Made by a program: the position numbers and the translations under genes
Assembly: GCA_038131365.1 (NCBI GenBank)
Contig: JAYPPH010000003.1
Location: 124,001 to 188,000 of the forward strand
Length of the DNA stretch: 64,000 nt
Direction of reading: 5' to 3'
Source: Marisalimonas marina
Lineage (GTDB): Bacteria > Pseudomonadota > Alphaproteobacteria > Puniceispirillales > Marisalimonadaceae
The notes under the pieces: generated by a model
The model's input: the letters and a program-made list of their open reading frames with translations, nothing else
What the model was told of the DNA's origin: nothing
Databases searched by the model: none
Shown: positions 35,910-44,321 of the stretch, in pieces
How positions within the stretch are numbered: the stretch's first letter is position 1
How the letters are laid out: every line of letters starts with the position of its first letter

Positions 35910-35938
35910 ATGTAATATTTCTGAAATATTTCTTTCAT
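35910..35938 (+). promoter_or_regulatory. Pho box upstream of pstS (three half-sites)
   Basis: Heptamers at 35910-35916 (ATGTAAT), 35921-35927 (CTGAAAT) and 35932-35938 (CTTTCAT) recur every 11 bases with ATTT spacers. They match the PhoB half-site CTGTCAT to differing degrees. The array ends about 52 bases before the pstS ATG. Confidence 0.75.
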
Positions 35939-35990
35939 ATAAAAGCTTCAAATAGGGGTTGTTCAATTAAACCTTTATTTGGAGTTAAAA

Positions 35991-37022
35991 ATGAAAAGAA
36001 CAATTTTTTTGACAAGTATTATTTCCAGTTTAGTCCTAACAACTGTTGCTCAAGCTAGAGATTCAATAAGTATTGCCGGATCTTCTACAGTATTACCATT
36101 TGCTAGAATAATTGCAGAGCAACTTGGTAAAAACCCAAATTTTAAAACCCCAGTGGTAGAATCAGGTGGATCTTCCGTAGGTAAAAAAGGTGTTTGTGAC
36201 GGTGTAGGTACAAAATTTATTGATATAGGTAATGCATCATCAAGAATGAAGATCAAAGAACTAGAATATTGTGAAAAAAATGGTGTTAAGTTGACAGAAA
36301 TTAAAGTTGGTTATGACGGTATTGTCGTTGCTAATTCAAAAAAGGGTAAAGTTTTAAATATTTCTAAATCTGATTTAGGAAAAGCTTTAACGGCAAAGGT
36401 AGCTATTAATGGTAAATTAGTAGATAACCCTTATAAAAAATGGAGTGATGTTAATCCATCATTACCCAACGTTGATATTAGAGTTTACGGCCCCCCAACA
36501 ACATCTGGAACAAGAGCATCATTTGCTGAAATGGTTAATGAAAAAGGTTATTGTAAAAAAGATGCTGATGCTAAAGCTGCTTTAAAAGCTGCTGGTATGA
36601 AGGCAAAAAAATGTCGTGCAATGAGAACTGACGGAGCATTTGTTGAGGCTGGCGAACAAGATAACCTTATTGTTCAAAAGTTAAATGAAGATACAACAGC
36701 ATACGGTATTTTTGGTTTTTCATATTTAGACCAAAACTCTGATACTTTACAGGGCGCAATAATAAGTAAAACAGCTCCTACATTTGAAAATATTGCTGGA
36801 AACAACTACTCAGTATCAAGAGCTTTATATTACTACGTTAAACATCAACACATTGGTGTTGTGCCCGGAGTTAAGGAATATATGGCTGAGTGGACAAAGC
36901 ATTGGGGCAATGATGGTGCATTATCTGATGCAGGCATGATACCAATGCCAAAATCAGAAAGAGATAAATATAAGGCAGCGATGACAAACTTACCAGTTTT
37001 GACAACTGCTGACTTGAAATAA
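35991..37022 (+). CDS. pstS: Phosphate ABC transporter substrate-binding protein PstS
   Basis: 343-aa periplasmic phosphate receptor. Signal peptide at 1-22 (ending VAQA), then ISIAGSSTVLPFA, the phosphate-binding SGGSSVGKKG loop, and the third phosphate-contacting block GPPTTSGTRASFAEM. The frame opens with a TTG at 35979, but TTTGGAG before the ATG at 35991 and the signal peptide set the start. A Pho box lies upstream and an attenuator downstream. First gene of the high-affinity uptake operon. Confidence 0.95.
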   Translation: MKRTIFLTSIISSLVLTTVAQARDSISIAGSSTVLPFARIIAEQLGKNPNFKTPVVESGGSSVGKKGVCDGVGTKFIDIGNASSRMKIKELEYCEKNGVKLTEIKVGYDGIVVANSKKGKVLNISKSDLGKALTAKVAINGKLVDNPYKKWSDVNPSLPNVDIRVYGPPTTSGTRASFAEMVNEKGYCKKDADAKAALKAAGMKAKKCRAMRTDGAFVEAGEQDNLIVQKLNEDTTAYGIFGFSYLDQNSDTLQGAIISKTAPTFENIAGNNYSVSRALYYYVKHQHIGVVPGVKEYMAEWTKHWGNDGALSDAGMIPMPKSERDKYKAAMTNLPVLTTADLK

Positions 37023-37036
37023 AAATTTAAACTTTT

Positions 37037-37063
37037 AAGGGCTAGCATAACTGCTAGCCTTTT
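37037..37063 (+). terminator. Attenuator hairpin between pstS and pstC
   Basis: GGCTAGC (37040-37046) pairs with GCTAGCC (37053-37059), extended by A-T pairs, followed by four T. It would allow pstS message to exceed that of the membrane and ATPase genes. Confidence 0.75.
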
Positions 37064-37079
37064 AATTTTGGGGATTAAT

Positions 37080-38468
37080 TTGTTCAGTTTTTACTTACTA
37101 ATTGGAATATTATTAATCTCTTTTGTTTTCTTTTTTCTTGGAAATAATCAAGCAAAAATTTTAGCTAATTCTAATCAAAAAAAACTTCATTCACTTAAAC
37201 ATTATTACGGTCTCTATTCTTTATTGGCATCACTCATACCAACCTTGGGGATTTTTTTTACTATTACTATTTGTGATGATTTTTTATTTGCTGAGCTAAT
37301 AAAAAAATATATTCCGAATGAAGTTATTAATTCTAAGGATTACAATTTTACTATTGTCTTGGCTCAGATAAATAATTCTGTTGAGGGTTTAATATTTGGA
37401 ACACCGCCTGAATGGGTTACAAATGCAGCTGAAATTTGGAAATCTTGGGTAATTAAGTCAAATATTATTACAGCGGTTGTTTGTGCAATAACAATTTTTG
37501 TATCTGGTTTCTTTAGTTTAAAAAAAATTAAGTTTGAGTTTCGTTCTCGTAACGCTGTTGAAAAAATAGTAACTTCAATTTTGGCGGTTAGTTCAATAAT
37601 TGCTATACTAACAACAATTGCAATTATTTTCTCTGTTGTTTTTGAATCTATTAGATTTTTTGCTTTGATTCCTTATGATGAATTTTTGTTTGGCACAGTT
37701 TGGAACCCACAATTTGAGGGAGCTGAAAGAGCTGGTTCAGGTCAAGAGGGATTGTCCCAATATGGAGCAATACCATTATTTGTAGGTACTTTTCTTATAT
37801 CAATAATAGCTTTGTGTGTTTCGGTACCAGTTGGTTTGTTTAGTGCTATTTACCTATCCGAATATGCTACAACCAAAGAAAGAGCTTTTTTTAAACCACT
37901 TTTAGAAATTTTAGCTGGTATACCAACTGTTGTTTATGGTTTTTTTGCTGCTTTAACAGTCGCTCCTTTTTTAAGGTCTACAGGTTCAATATTTGGTCTT
38001 GACGTTGCTTCAGAGTCAGCATTGGCAGCAGGTCTAGTAATGGGCATTATGATAATACCTTTTATTTCGTCTTTGTCAGATGATGTTATAAATGCAGTAC
38101 CTCAATCACTTCGTGATGCTGGATATGGTCTGGGTTCAACTAAAAATGAAACCGTAATGAAAATTGTATTACCCGCAGCTTTACCTGGTGTTGTGGCTAG
38201 TATTATTCTTGCTGTTTCAAGAGCGGTAGGTGAAACTATGATTGTTGTAATGGCCGCAGGATTGGCAGCTAACCTTACAGCCAATCCACTGGAAGCTGTT
38301 ACTACTGTAACATCCCAAATTGTTACAATATTAGTAGGTGATCAAGAATTTGAGTCTGCTAAGACTTTATCAGCATTTGCTTTGGCTTTAACTCTTATAA
38401 TAATAACACTGGCAATGAACTTTTATGCATTGCACATAGTTAAAAAATATAGAGAGCAATATGAATAA
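37080..38468 (+). CDS. pstC: Phosphate ABC transporter permease PstC
   Basis: About 462-aa permease, longer than E. coli PstC because of an N-terminal extension with two extra membrane segments and a periplasmic loop, as in many Alphaproteobacteria. The core has the binding-protein-dependent transport block GIPTVVYGFFAALTVAPFL and the EAA-type loop SLRDAGYGLGSTKNETVMK, followed by GETMIVVMAAGLAANLT. Only TTG starts are available: 37068 or 37080. GGGGA lies six bases before the latter, which I prefer. Overlaps pstA by 8 bases. Confidence 0.9.
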   Translation: MFSFYLLIGILLISFVFFFLGNNQAKILANSNQKKLHSLKHYYGLYSLLASLIPTLGIFFTITICDDFLFAELIKKYIPNEVINSKDYNFTIVLAQINNSVEGLIFGTPPEWVTNAAEIWKSWVIKSNIITAVVCAITIFVSGFFSLKKIKFEFRSRNAVEKIVTSILAVSSIIAILTTIAIIFSVVFESIRFFALIPYDEFLFGTVWNPQFEGAERAGSGQEGLSQYGAIPLFVGTFLISIIALCVSVPVGLFSAIYLSEYATTKERAFFKPLLEILAGIPTVVYGFFAALTVAPFLRSTGSIFGLDVASESALAAGLVMGIMIIPFISSLSDDVINAVPQSLRDAGYGLGSTKNETVMKIVLPAALPGVVASIILAVSRAVGETMIVVMAAGLAANLTANPLEAVTTVTSQIVTILVGDQEFESAKTLSAFALALTLIIITLAMNFYALHIVKKYREQYE

Positions 38469-39756
38469 GAAAATTATTTCTCCATCAGATGCATCAAATA
38501 TTGTTAGAAAATCTATTGCAAAAAGACGTACTAGAGATAATAGGCTAAAATTATTTGGAAGAATTGCTATTGGTTTAGCTGTTTGTTTTTTATTAATCTT
38601 GTTTTATTCAATTTTTACAAAGGGTTATCCTGGTTTTTTTCAGTATTATGTTACTCTAGATATTAAATTTGATAGAGAAAGAATTGACCCTAAAGGTGAC
38701 CTTTCAGATAATTCTTTATTTGATGGTGAAGCCAGTAAAATTGTAAACGAATCTCTATATTCAATTATTCAACCCAAAGGTAGAAAAGAGAAAAAAATTG
38801 CAAAAAAAATAGTTTCCTCTGGTAAAGATGTAAGAATTGCCAAGATGGTAAAAAATAACCCTTCTTTATTTGGAACAACAACAAGCGTTAAGTTTGCTTT
38901 AGATGATGATGTCGATAGTTTTTTGCGTGGCTATATAAAAAGGGAAACACCAGAAAATGAGAGAAGAATTAGTGATAAAGTAATTCAATTTATTGATAAA
39001 TTAAACAAAGAAGGAAGAATTTCATACGAATTTAGTGACTATATTTTAAGTGGTAGTGCTTCAGGTAATCCTGAAATGGCAGGTATTAAAGGAGCTTTTA
39101 TAGGGTCAATGTTAACTTTATCTGTATGTTTACTGATTGCATTTCCTCTTGGTGTGGCAACAGCTGTGTATTTAGAAGAGATTGCTAAAAAAAATCGAAT
39201 TACAGAATTTATAGAAGTAAATATTAATAATTTAGCTGCAGTACCTTCAGTTGTTTTTGGAATAATGGGATTAGCAATTTTCATTAGTATATTTGGTATG
39301 CCCAGATCTATACCTTTAGTGGGTGGTATGGTGTTAGCATTAATGACTTTGCCAACGATAATTATTTCATCTAGGGCAGCTATAAGAGCAGTTCCACCTT
39401 CTGTAAGAGATGCAGCCTATGGAATAGGAGCTTCAAAAATTCAAGTTATTTTTCATCACGTTATCCCTCTAGCAATGCCTGGAATGTTAACTGGTACAAT
39501 TATAGGCATGGCACAAGCATTAGGTGAAACAGCTCCATTGTTAATGATTGGTATGGTTGCTTTTATAGTAGATATTCCTAATAGTGTATTAGATCCTGGT
39601 ACTGTCTTGCCTGTTCAAATATTCATGTGGGCGGATTTTGCTGAAAGAATGTTTATTCAAAAAACAAGTGCAGCTATCATAGTTTTATTAGGTTTTCTAA
39701 TAAGTATGAATGCATTAGCTGTTTATTTAAGAAAAAAACTAGAAAGACGATGGTAA
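38461..39756 (+). CDS. pstA: Phosphate ABC transporter permease PstA
   Basis: 431-aa second channel subunit. One membrane helix (about 34-55) is followed by a long hydrophilic periplasmic region (to about 200), typical of the extended alphaproteobacterial form, then the transport domain with AAVPSVVFGIMGLAIF and the EAA loop SVRDAAYGIGASKIQVIFHH, then GETAPLLMIGM. The ATG overlaps the end of pstC. pstB follows after 12 bases. Confidence 0.93.
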   Translation: MNKKIISPSDASNIVRKSIAKRRTRDNRLKLFGRIAIGLAVCFLLILFYSIFTKGYPGFFQYYVTLDIKFDRERIDPKGDLSDNSLFDGEASKIVNESLYSIIQPKGRKEKKIAKKIVSSGKDVRIAKMVKNNPSLFGTTTSVKFALDDDVDSFLRGYIKRETPENERRISDKVIQFIDKLNKEGRISYEFSDYILSGSASGNPEMAGIKGAFIGSMLTLSVCLLIAFPLGVATAVYLEEIAKKNRITEFIEVNINNLAAVPSVVFGIMGLAIFISIFGMPRSIPLVGGMVLALMTLPTIIISSRAAIRAVPPSVRDAAYGIGASKIQVIFHHVIPLAMPGMLTGTIIGMAQALGETAPLLMIGMVAFIVDIPNSVLDPGTVLPVQIFMWADFAERMFIQKTSAAIIVLLGFLISMNALAVYLRKKLERRW

Positions 39757-39768
39757 TGGAGATGATTG

Positions 39769-40584
39769 ATGAGCAATAATAACGACCTAAAATCTCTAGA
39801 TTTAACAGTAGGTGATGTGTTTGCACAAAATCCTCGTCTAAAAGCCAGGAATGTTAGTGTTTTTTATGGTGATAACAAAGCAATTGATAACGTTACAATT
39901 GATATTGGTAATAAAGAAGTGATTTCATTTATAGGCCCATCAGGATGTGGAAAGTCAACTTTTTTAAGATGCTTTAACAGAATGAACGATACAATAGATT
40001 CTTGCATAGTTAAGGGTAAAATCACTATTGATGACGAAAATATTTATGACAAAAAAATTGATGTTGTTCCTTTAAGAGCTCGTATTGGAATGGTTTTTCA
40101 AAAACCTAACCCTTTTCCTAAATCAATTTACGATAATGTCGCTTATGGCCCAAGAATACATGGGTTATCTGAAAACAAAGACCATTTAGATGGAATTGTA
40201 GAAGAGTCTCTTAAAAGGGCTGGGTTATGGGAAGAAGTTAGTGATAGACTTGATAGTGCAGGTACTGGATTATCTGGTGGTCAGCAACAAAGGTTATGTA
40301 TTGCTAGAGCAATTGCTGTCAGTCCAGAGGTGATTTTGATGGATGAACCTTGTTCAGCATTAGATCCTATAGCAACAGCAAAAATAGAGGAGTTAATTCA
40401 TGAACTTGGTAATGATTACTCAATTGTTATTGTGACGCACTCTATGCAACAAGCTGCAAGAGTTTCAAAAAGAACTGCTTATTTTCATCTTGGAAAATTA
40501 ATAGAGGTTGGAAGAACTAAAGATATATTTACAAGACCTCAACACCATCAAACTGAAGCATATATATCAGGTAAAATAGGGTAG
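39769..40584 (+). CDS. pstB: Phosphate ABC transporter ATP-binding protein PstB
   Basis: 271-aa ATPase of the Pst importer. Walker A GPSGCGKST near residue 55, PstB-specific MVFQKPNPFPKSIYDNVAYGPR near 114, signature LSGGQQQRLCIARAIA near 168, Walker B VILMDEPCSALDP, and switch His in IVIVTHSMQQAARVS. A TTG precedes the ATG by one codon, but GGAG at 39758-39761 fits the ATG at 39769. phoU follows after 8 bases. The complex also signals phosphate status to PhoR via PhoU. Confidence 0.96.
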   Translation: MSNNNDLKSLDLTVGDVFAQNPRLKARNVSVFYGDNKAIDNVTIDIGNKEVISFIGPSGCGKSTFLRCFNRMNDTIDSCIVKGKITIDDENIYDKKIDVVPLRARIGMVFQKPNPFPKSIYDNVAYGPRIHGLSENKDHLDGIVEESLKRAGLWEEVSDRLDSAGTGLSGGQQQRLCIARAIAVSPEVILMDEPCSALDPIATAKIEELIHELGNDYSIVIVTHSMQQAARVSKRTAYFHLGKLIEVGRTKDIFTRPQHHQTEAYISGKIG

Positions 40585-40592
40585 GAATATAA

Positions 40593-41300
40593 ATGGAAAA
40601 TACACATATTTCGTCATCTTTTGATAAAGATCTCAATAAACTAAATGACAATTTATTAAAACTTGGAAATACAGCTCTTGATCAGTTTGAAAAATGTATA
40701 AATAATTTTGGTACTCAAAATTTAGAAGAGATAAAAACTGTTATTAATAGTGATAAAATTTTGGATGATTTGGATGATAAGGTCCAAAAGTATGGATTTG
40801 AAATTATTGCTCTTCGAGCGCCACAGGCAGCCGACTTAAGAAGAATCATTGTTGCATTAAAAATTGCAACTATTTTTGAAAGAATTGGTGATTATTCAAG
40901 AAATATATCTAATAGAACAAAATTATTAATTGATCTTAAATACACTGATTTACCTGGTGTAAATATCGGTAAGATGGGTCAAAAAACACAAACGATGTTT
41001 GAAGATGTTTTGGATGCTTACATAAATGAAGATGATAAATTAGCTGTTAAAATAAGAAATTCAGATGTCAAAATAGATAAAATGCATACTGAATATTATT
41101 TAGAAATTATATCACATATGCAAAGAAAGAAAAACTTTGCCCCAACTGGTGCTCATCTTCTATTTATAGCCAAAAATATTGAACGTGTTGCAGATTATAT
41201 TACCGATGTTGCTGAACAAATTTATTTTTTAGTAAATGGACGTGTTTTGTCCGATCATAGGCCTAAAGCTGATAAAACTAGTTTAAAAATACCAAATTAA
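40593..41300 (+). CDS. phoU: Phosphate signalling protein PhoU
   Basis: 235-aa all-helical protein made of two three-helix repeats. The metal-binding repeat motif E-R-I-G-D-Y-S-R-N-I near residue 96 and its second copy E-R-V-A-D-Y-I-T-D-V-A near 200 are both visible. It links the Pst transporter to PhoR and limits uptake when phosphate is plentiful. AGGAATATAA before the ATG gives the ribosome site. Sits between pstB and phoB, the usual alphaproteobacterial order. Since PhoR here appears cytosolic, PhoU is probably the main source of its signal. Confidence 0.95.
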   Translation: MENTHISSSFDKDLNKLNDNLLKLGNTALDQFEKCINNFGTQNLEEIKTVINSDKILDDLDDKVQKYGFEIIALRAPQAADLRRIIVALKIATIFERIGDYSRNISNRTKLLIDLKYTDLPGVNIGKMGQKTQTMFEDVLDAYINEDDKLAVKIRNSDVKIDKMHTEYYLEIISHMQRKKNFAPTGAHLLFIAKNIERVADYITDVAEQIYFLVNGRVLSDHRPKADKTSLKIPN

Positions 41301-41316
41301 AGGATGTAAATTTATT

Positions 41317-42018
41317 ATGGATATAACTATTTTAATTGCTGATGATGAGCCAAATCAGTTAGAGTTAATGGATTATAATCTAAGAAATGCTGGTTTTTCT
41401 ATAATAAAAGCCTCTAATGGTTTAGATGCTCTTGAATTAATTGAAAATAACACACCCGATTTAATAATTTTGGATTGGATGATGCCTAAAATGTCTGGAA
41501 TTGATGTTTGTCGAACATTGAGGTCTAGATCAGAAACCAAATTGCTTCCTATTATTATTTTAAGCGCTAGAAGTGAAGACTCTGATAAATCACTTGGCTT
41601 AGATACTGGTGCAGATGATTATATTTCGAAACCATTCTCTCCAAAAGAACTTTTATCAAGGGTAAAAGCATTACTAAGACGTGCTAGACCTGCTCTTGTA
41701 AATGATATTCTTCAGCATAATAATCTTACATTGTCACTTGGCGAGATGAAAGTTACTTATTTTGATAATGAAGTGAAACTAGGGCCTAAAGAATTTAAAT
41801 TACTTACATTATTAATGGAAAGGCCAGGTCATATATTTTCTAGAGGCAAGCTCTTAGATTTAGTATGGGGGCATGGTGTATATGTAGAAGAAAGAACTGT
41901 TGATGTTCATATGAGCAGGCTTAGGAAAGCGTTAAAGACATCATCAAAAGAAAACATAGATCCAATAAGAACTGTAAGGGATGGTGGTTACGGTTTATTT
42001 ACAAATAAAATTATTTAA
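41317..42018 (+). CDS. phoB: Phosphate regulon response regulator PhoB
   Basis: 233-aa OmpR-type activator. Receiver domain: acidic pair DD (9-10), phosphorylation site Asp53 in ILDWMMPKMSG, Ser83 and Lys105 switch residues. The C-terminal winged helix contains LGPKEFKLLTLLMERPGHIFSR-like sequence (shown in parts: GPKEFKLL, RPGHIFSR) and the recognition segment VYVEERTVDVHMSRLRKAL. It should bind the Pho boxes before pit and pstS. Last gene of the phosphate locus. Confidence 0.95.
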   Translation: MDITILIADDEPNQLELMDYNLRNAGFSIIKASNGLDALELIENNTPDLIILDWMMPKMSGIDVCRTLRSRSETKLLPIIILSARSEDSDKSLGLDTGADDYISKPFSPKELLSRVKALLRRARPALVNDILQHNNLTLSLGEMKVTYFDNEVKLGPKEFKLLTLLMERPGHIFSRGKLLDLVWGHGVYVEERTVDVHMSRLRKALKTSSKENIDPIRTVRDGGYGLFTNKII

Positions 42019-42066
42019 ATATTATATACAAAGTTTTATTAATTTTATTTAAGGCACTTTTAGCTT

Positions 42067-42803
42067 TTGATTTACTTACATAAAATCCTGCCTTTTTTTG
42101 TATCGCCACTTGGTATAATTTTTATATTTTTATTTGTTTCATTCTTTTTTAAGAGAAAGTTTTTTGTATTTCTTGCCTTTTTAGTTTTGATTGTTTCTAC
42201 CAATCCTTTGGTTGGGAATTATCTCATGAAGAGACTGGAGCATCCATATCATCCAATTCCTATATCATCTATAAAAGAGAATGATGCTATTGTTGTTTTA
42301 GGTGGTATTTTAATAAAGTAGGTAATCAAAATAATAATACTTATGAATTTTTTGATCCTGATCGTTTTTTGGTGGTATTGATTTAATTAAAAGTTTTAAA
42401 TCTGAAAAATTAATTTTAATGTCAAGCCAACTTCCATGGACTATTAATTGGCAGCCAGAAGGTCAAGTTCTAAAAGAAAAAGCCATATCACTAGGCTTGG
42501 ATCCAGATCAAATTATCGTTACAGAAAAAGTTAAAAACACTTATGAGGAAAGTGTAGCTGTTACAAAATTAATACCTAATAATTCGTCTATTATTCTAGT
42601 TACTTCAGCTTATCATATGGATAGATCAAAATATTTATTTGAAAAACAAGGTTTTAAGGTTACTGCTTTCCCAGTAGATTTTAAGTCATTATATTCAAAA
42701 ACAAACAATTATGAGCTTTCTTCCAAAATTAGAAGCACTTAATCAAACATCACTTTTTATAAGAGAAAATATAGGCAGACTTTATTATAAGTTTTTTCTT
42801 TAG
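42067..42803 (+). pseudogene. YdcF/ElyC-family (DUF218) envelope protein, multiply frameshifted
   Basis: Remains of a DUF218 protein of about 245 aa. The first piece (from TTG 42067) has two membrane segments and ENDAIVVLGG, the family start of the catalytic domain. It shifts near 42312 (one A short in TTAATAAAG), giving KVGNQNNNTYEFFDP, shifts again at the T6 run 42364-42369 into GGIDLIKSFK and QIIVTEKVKNTYEES, and shifts a third time near 42720 into FLPKLEALNQTSLFIRE, ending at TAG 42801-42803. Family members act in envelope or vitamin-B12-like compound transport. Three indels make true decay more likely here than in the other broken genes. Confidence 0.72.
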
Positions 42804-42811
42804 CCAGAATA

Positions 42812-43687
42812 TTATTTTTTCACTTGATTAATGTACCAGTCATGAATATTTCTACCTGTCATTATTTCTACATCTTGATGCTCTAATATGTAATCAAGAA
42901 GTTTTTCAAAAAATAATATTCTGTGAGGAACACCAGTTAGATAAGGGTGAACACTTATAGCCATTATTTTTACATTTTCGTTAGCTTCTTGGTATAGTCT
43001 ATCAAATTGAAGTTTTCCTCTTGTGAAAATCTCATCTGATTTATGGACCTGTACAGAGGTCATTACCACATCATTTATCTCAACAGGATAGGGAAGTGTA
43101 ATCATTCTCTTGCCACTTTTAACCTTTAAATCTTCTGGAAGATCATCAATAGGCCAATTTGCAACGTACTTTATCCCATGATCAGATAATATATCTAATG
43201 TTTCATTTGTTTCCGTTAGGCCAGGGCTTTCCCATCCAATAACTTCAACTTTTGTGAATTCTTGTATTTTTTCAATTGCAGATTTTATATCTACATATTC
43301 GTTATCAACTTTATGCATAGGTCTTTGAATATAACCATGACCCATAGGCTCCCAACTTTCTTTTATAGCAGCCTGAACAGTTTCAGGATAATGATCAATC
43401 ACAGTTGCGTTAAGAGCTAATGTTGAACAAATATTCCTTTTTTTAAGAGTGTCTAAGAGTCTCCAAAAACCAACACGCATACCATATTCATGCCACGACC
43501 AATTAGGAAGATCAGGTAACATAGGAACACCCATTGGTGGAGGTAAAATATTTCTTGGTTGCGGTAAATCTGGGTCCCATACTTCAAGATTTACAATGAC
43601 CCATAAAATAATTTTTTTATTATTTTTTAAAACTAATTTAGGTCTATTTATAAAAGGTTGGTGATATAATCTATCTCTTCGGTTCAT
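42812..43687 (-). CDS. Polysaccharide-deacetylase-fold hydrolase, PuuE-like (second copy)
   Basis: 291-aa paralogue of the protein at 17511-18428: shared blocks are PRxILPPPxG, LPNWSWHEYGMRVGFWRLLD, MGHGYIQRP, PYPVEINDV and SVHPYLTGVPHR. The first NodB motif is VIVNLEVWDP, with no D-D pair, and the S-E-N-T-like segment is GLTETNETLDIL, features of PuuE-type allantoinases. It precedes no obvious partner; an OsmC gene lies 9 bases upstream on the same strand. Probable cytosolic hydrolase of a cyclic amide or ureide. Start ATG at 43687. Confidence 0.78.
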   Translation of the reverse strand: MNRRDRLYHQPFINRPKLVLKNNKKIILWVIVNLEVWDPDLPQPRNILPPPMGVPMLPDLPNWSWHEYGMRVGFWRLLDTLKKRNICSTLALNATVIDHYPETVQAAIKESWEPMGHGYIQRPMHKVDNEYVDIKSAIEKIQEFTKVEVIGWESPGLTETNETLDILSDHGIKYVANWPIDDLPEDLKVKSGKRMITLPYPVEINDVVMTSVQVHKSDEIFTRGKLQFDRLYQEANENVKIMAISVHPYLTGVPHRILFFEKLLDYILEHQDVEIMTGRNIHDWYINQVKK

Positions 43688-43696
43688 AAATTTTTC

Positions 43697-44146
43697 CTAG
43701 TTAACTTTTGTCCAATTTTCATTAATTTTAGTTCCTGCGTTTCTAATAACTTTAGCAATAGGACAATACATAGCTAATTGTTTTTTTACTTCTTCCAAAT
43801 CATTTTCCGAAGCATCTGTTGAGATGTTAATATCTAAGGTAATTTCTGGAAAAGGAACCTCTACTTCTTGGATTAGGCCAACGCCATCTCTGTTAAACAT
43901 TGTTTTAGATTTAATATCCATACTATTAATCGTAAAACCCATTTTTTCCATTATTCTATGAGTAATTACATTTGTGCATCCAATTAAAGATGATACTAGC
44001 GTTTCTGTTGGGGATAGCCCTAAGTTAGTTCCACCTCTTGCAATTGGTTCGTCAATAACACTTTCAACGTCTCTAGTAATTATGTCAGTTCTTGAATGAC
44101 TTTTAGATGAACCATCAAGCTTCATATGCACTACATTATCACTCAT
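43697..44146 (-). CDS. OsmC-family protein
   Basis: 149-aa OsmC/Ohr-fold protein. The two redox cysteines are Cys57 in SLIGCTNVITHR and Cys128 in YCPIAKVIRNAG, the spacing and context of the OsmC branch. These reduce organic or lipid hydroperoxides with dithiol help. An AGGAGAT-like site (read on the minus strand) precedes the ATG. Probably co-transcribed with the PuuE-like gene that follows, and divergent from the molybdenum-hydroxylase genes. Confidence 0.85.
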   Translation of the reverse strand: MSDNVVHMKLDGSSKSHSRTDIITRDVESVIDEPIARGGTNLGLSPTETLVSSLIGCTNVITHRIMEKMGFTINSMDIKSKTMFNRDGVGLIQEVEVPFPEITLDINISTDASENDLEEVKKQLAMYCPIAKVIRNAGTKINENWTKVN

Positions 44147-44181
44147 TTTAATCTCCTAAATTATAAAATTAAAAATTAGAT

Positions 44182-44216
44182 TAAAACATTAAATAGAAAT
44201 ATGAAATGATTTAATT
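44182..44216. promoter_or_regulatory. Candidate shared operator upstream of the molybdenum hydroxylase
   Basis: TAAAACATTAAAT (44182-44194) and ATGATTTAATT (44206-44216) both recur exactly upstream of the dehydrogenase gene at 53235, inside the same catabolic island. A separate inverted repeat AATCAT/ATGATT follows at 44227-44243. Regulatory meaning is inference. Confidence 0.3.
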
Positions 44217-44321
44217 GAATACATAAAATCATCAAAAATGATTCAAAAAATATTGATACGAATTCTAAATAATGATTAGATTATTAGGTAAAGATTGTTT
44301 TCTTTTAGGGGGATTTATTTT

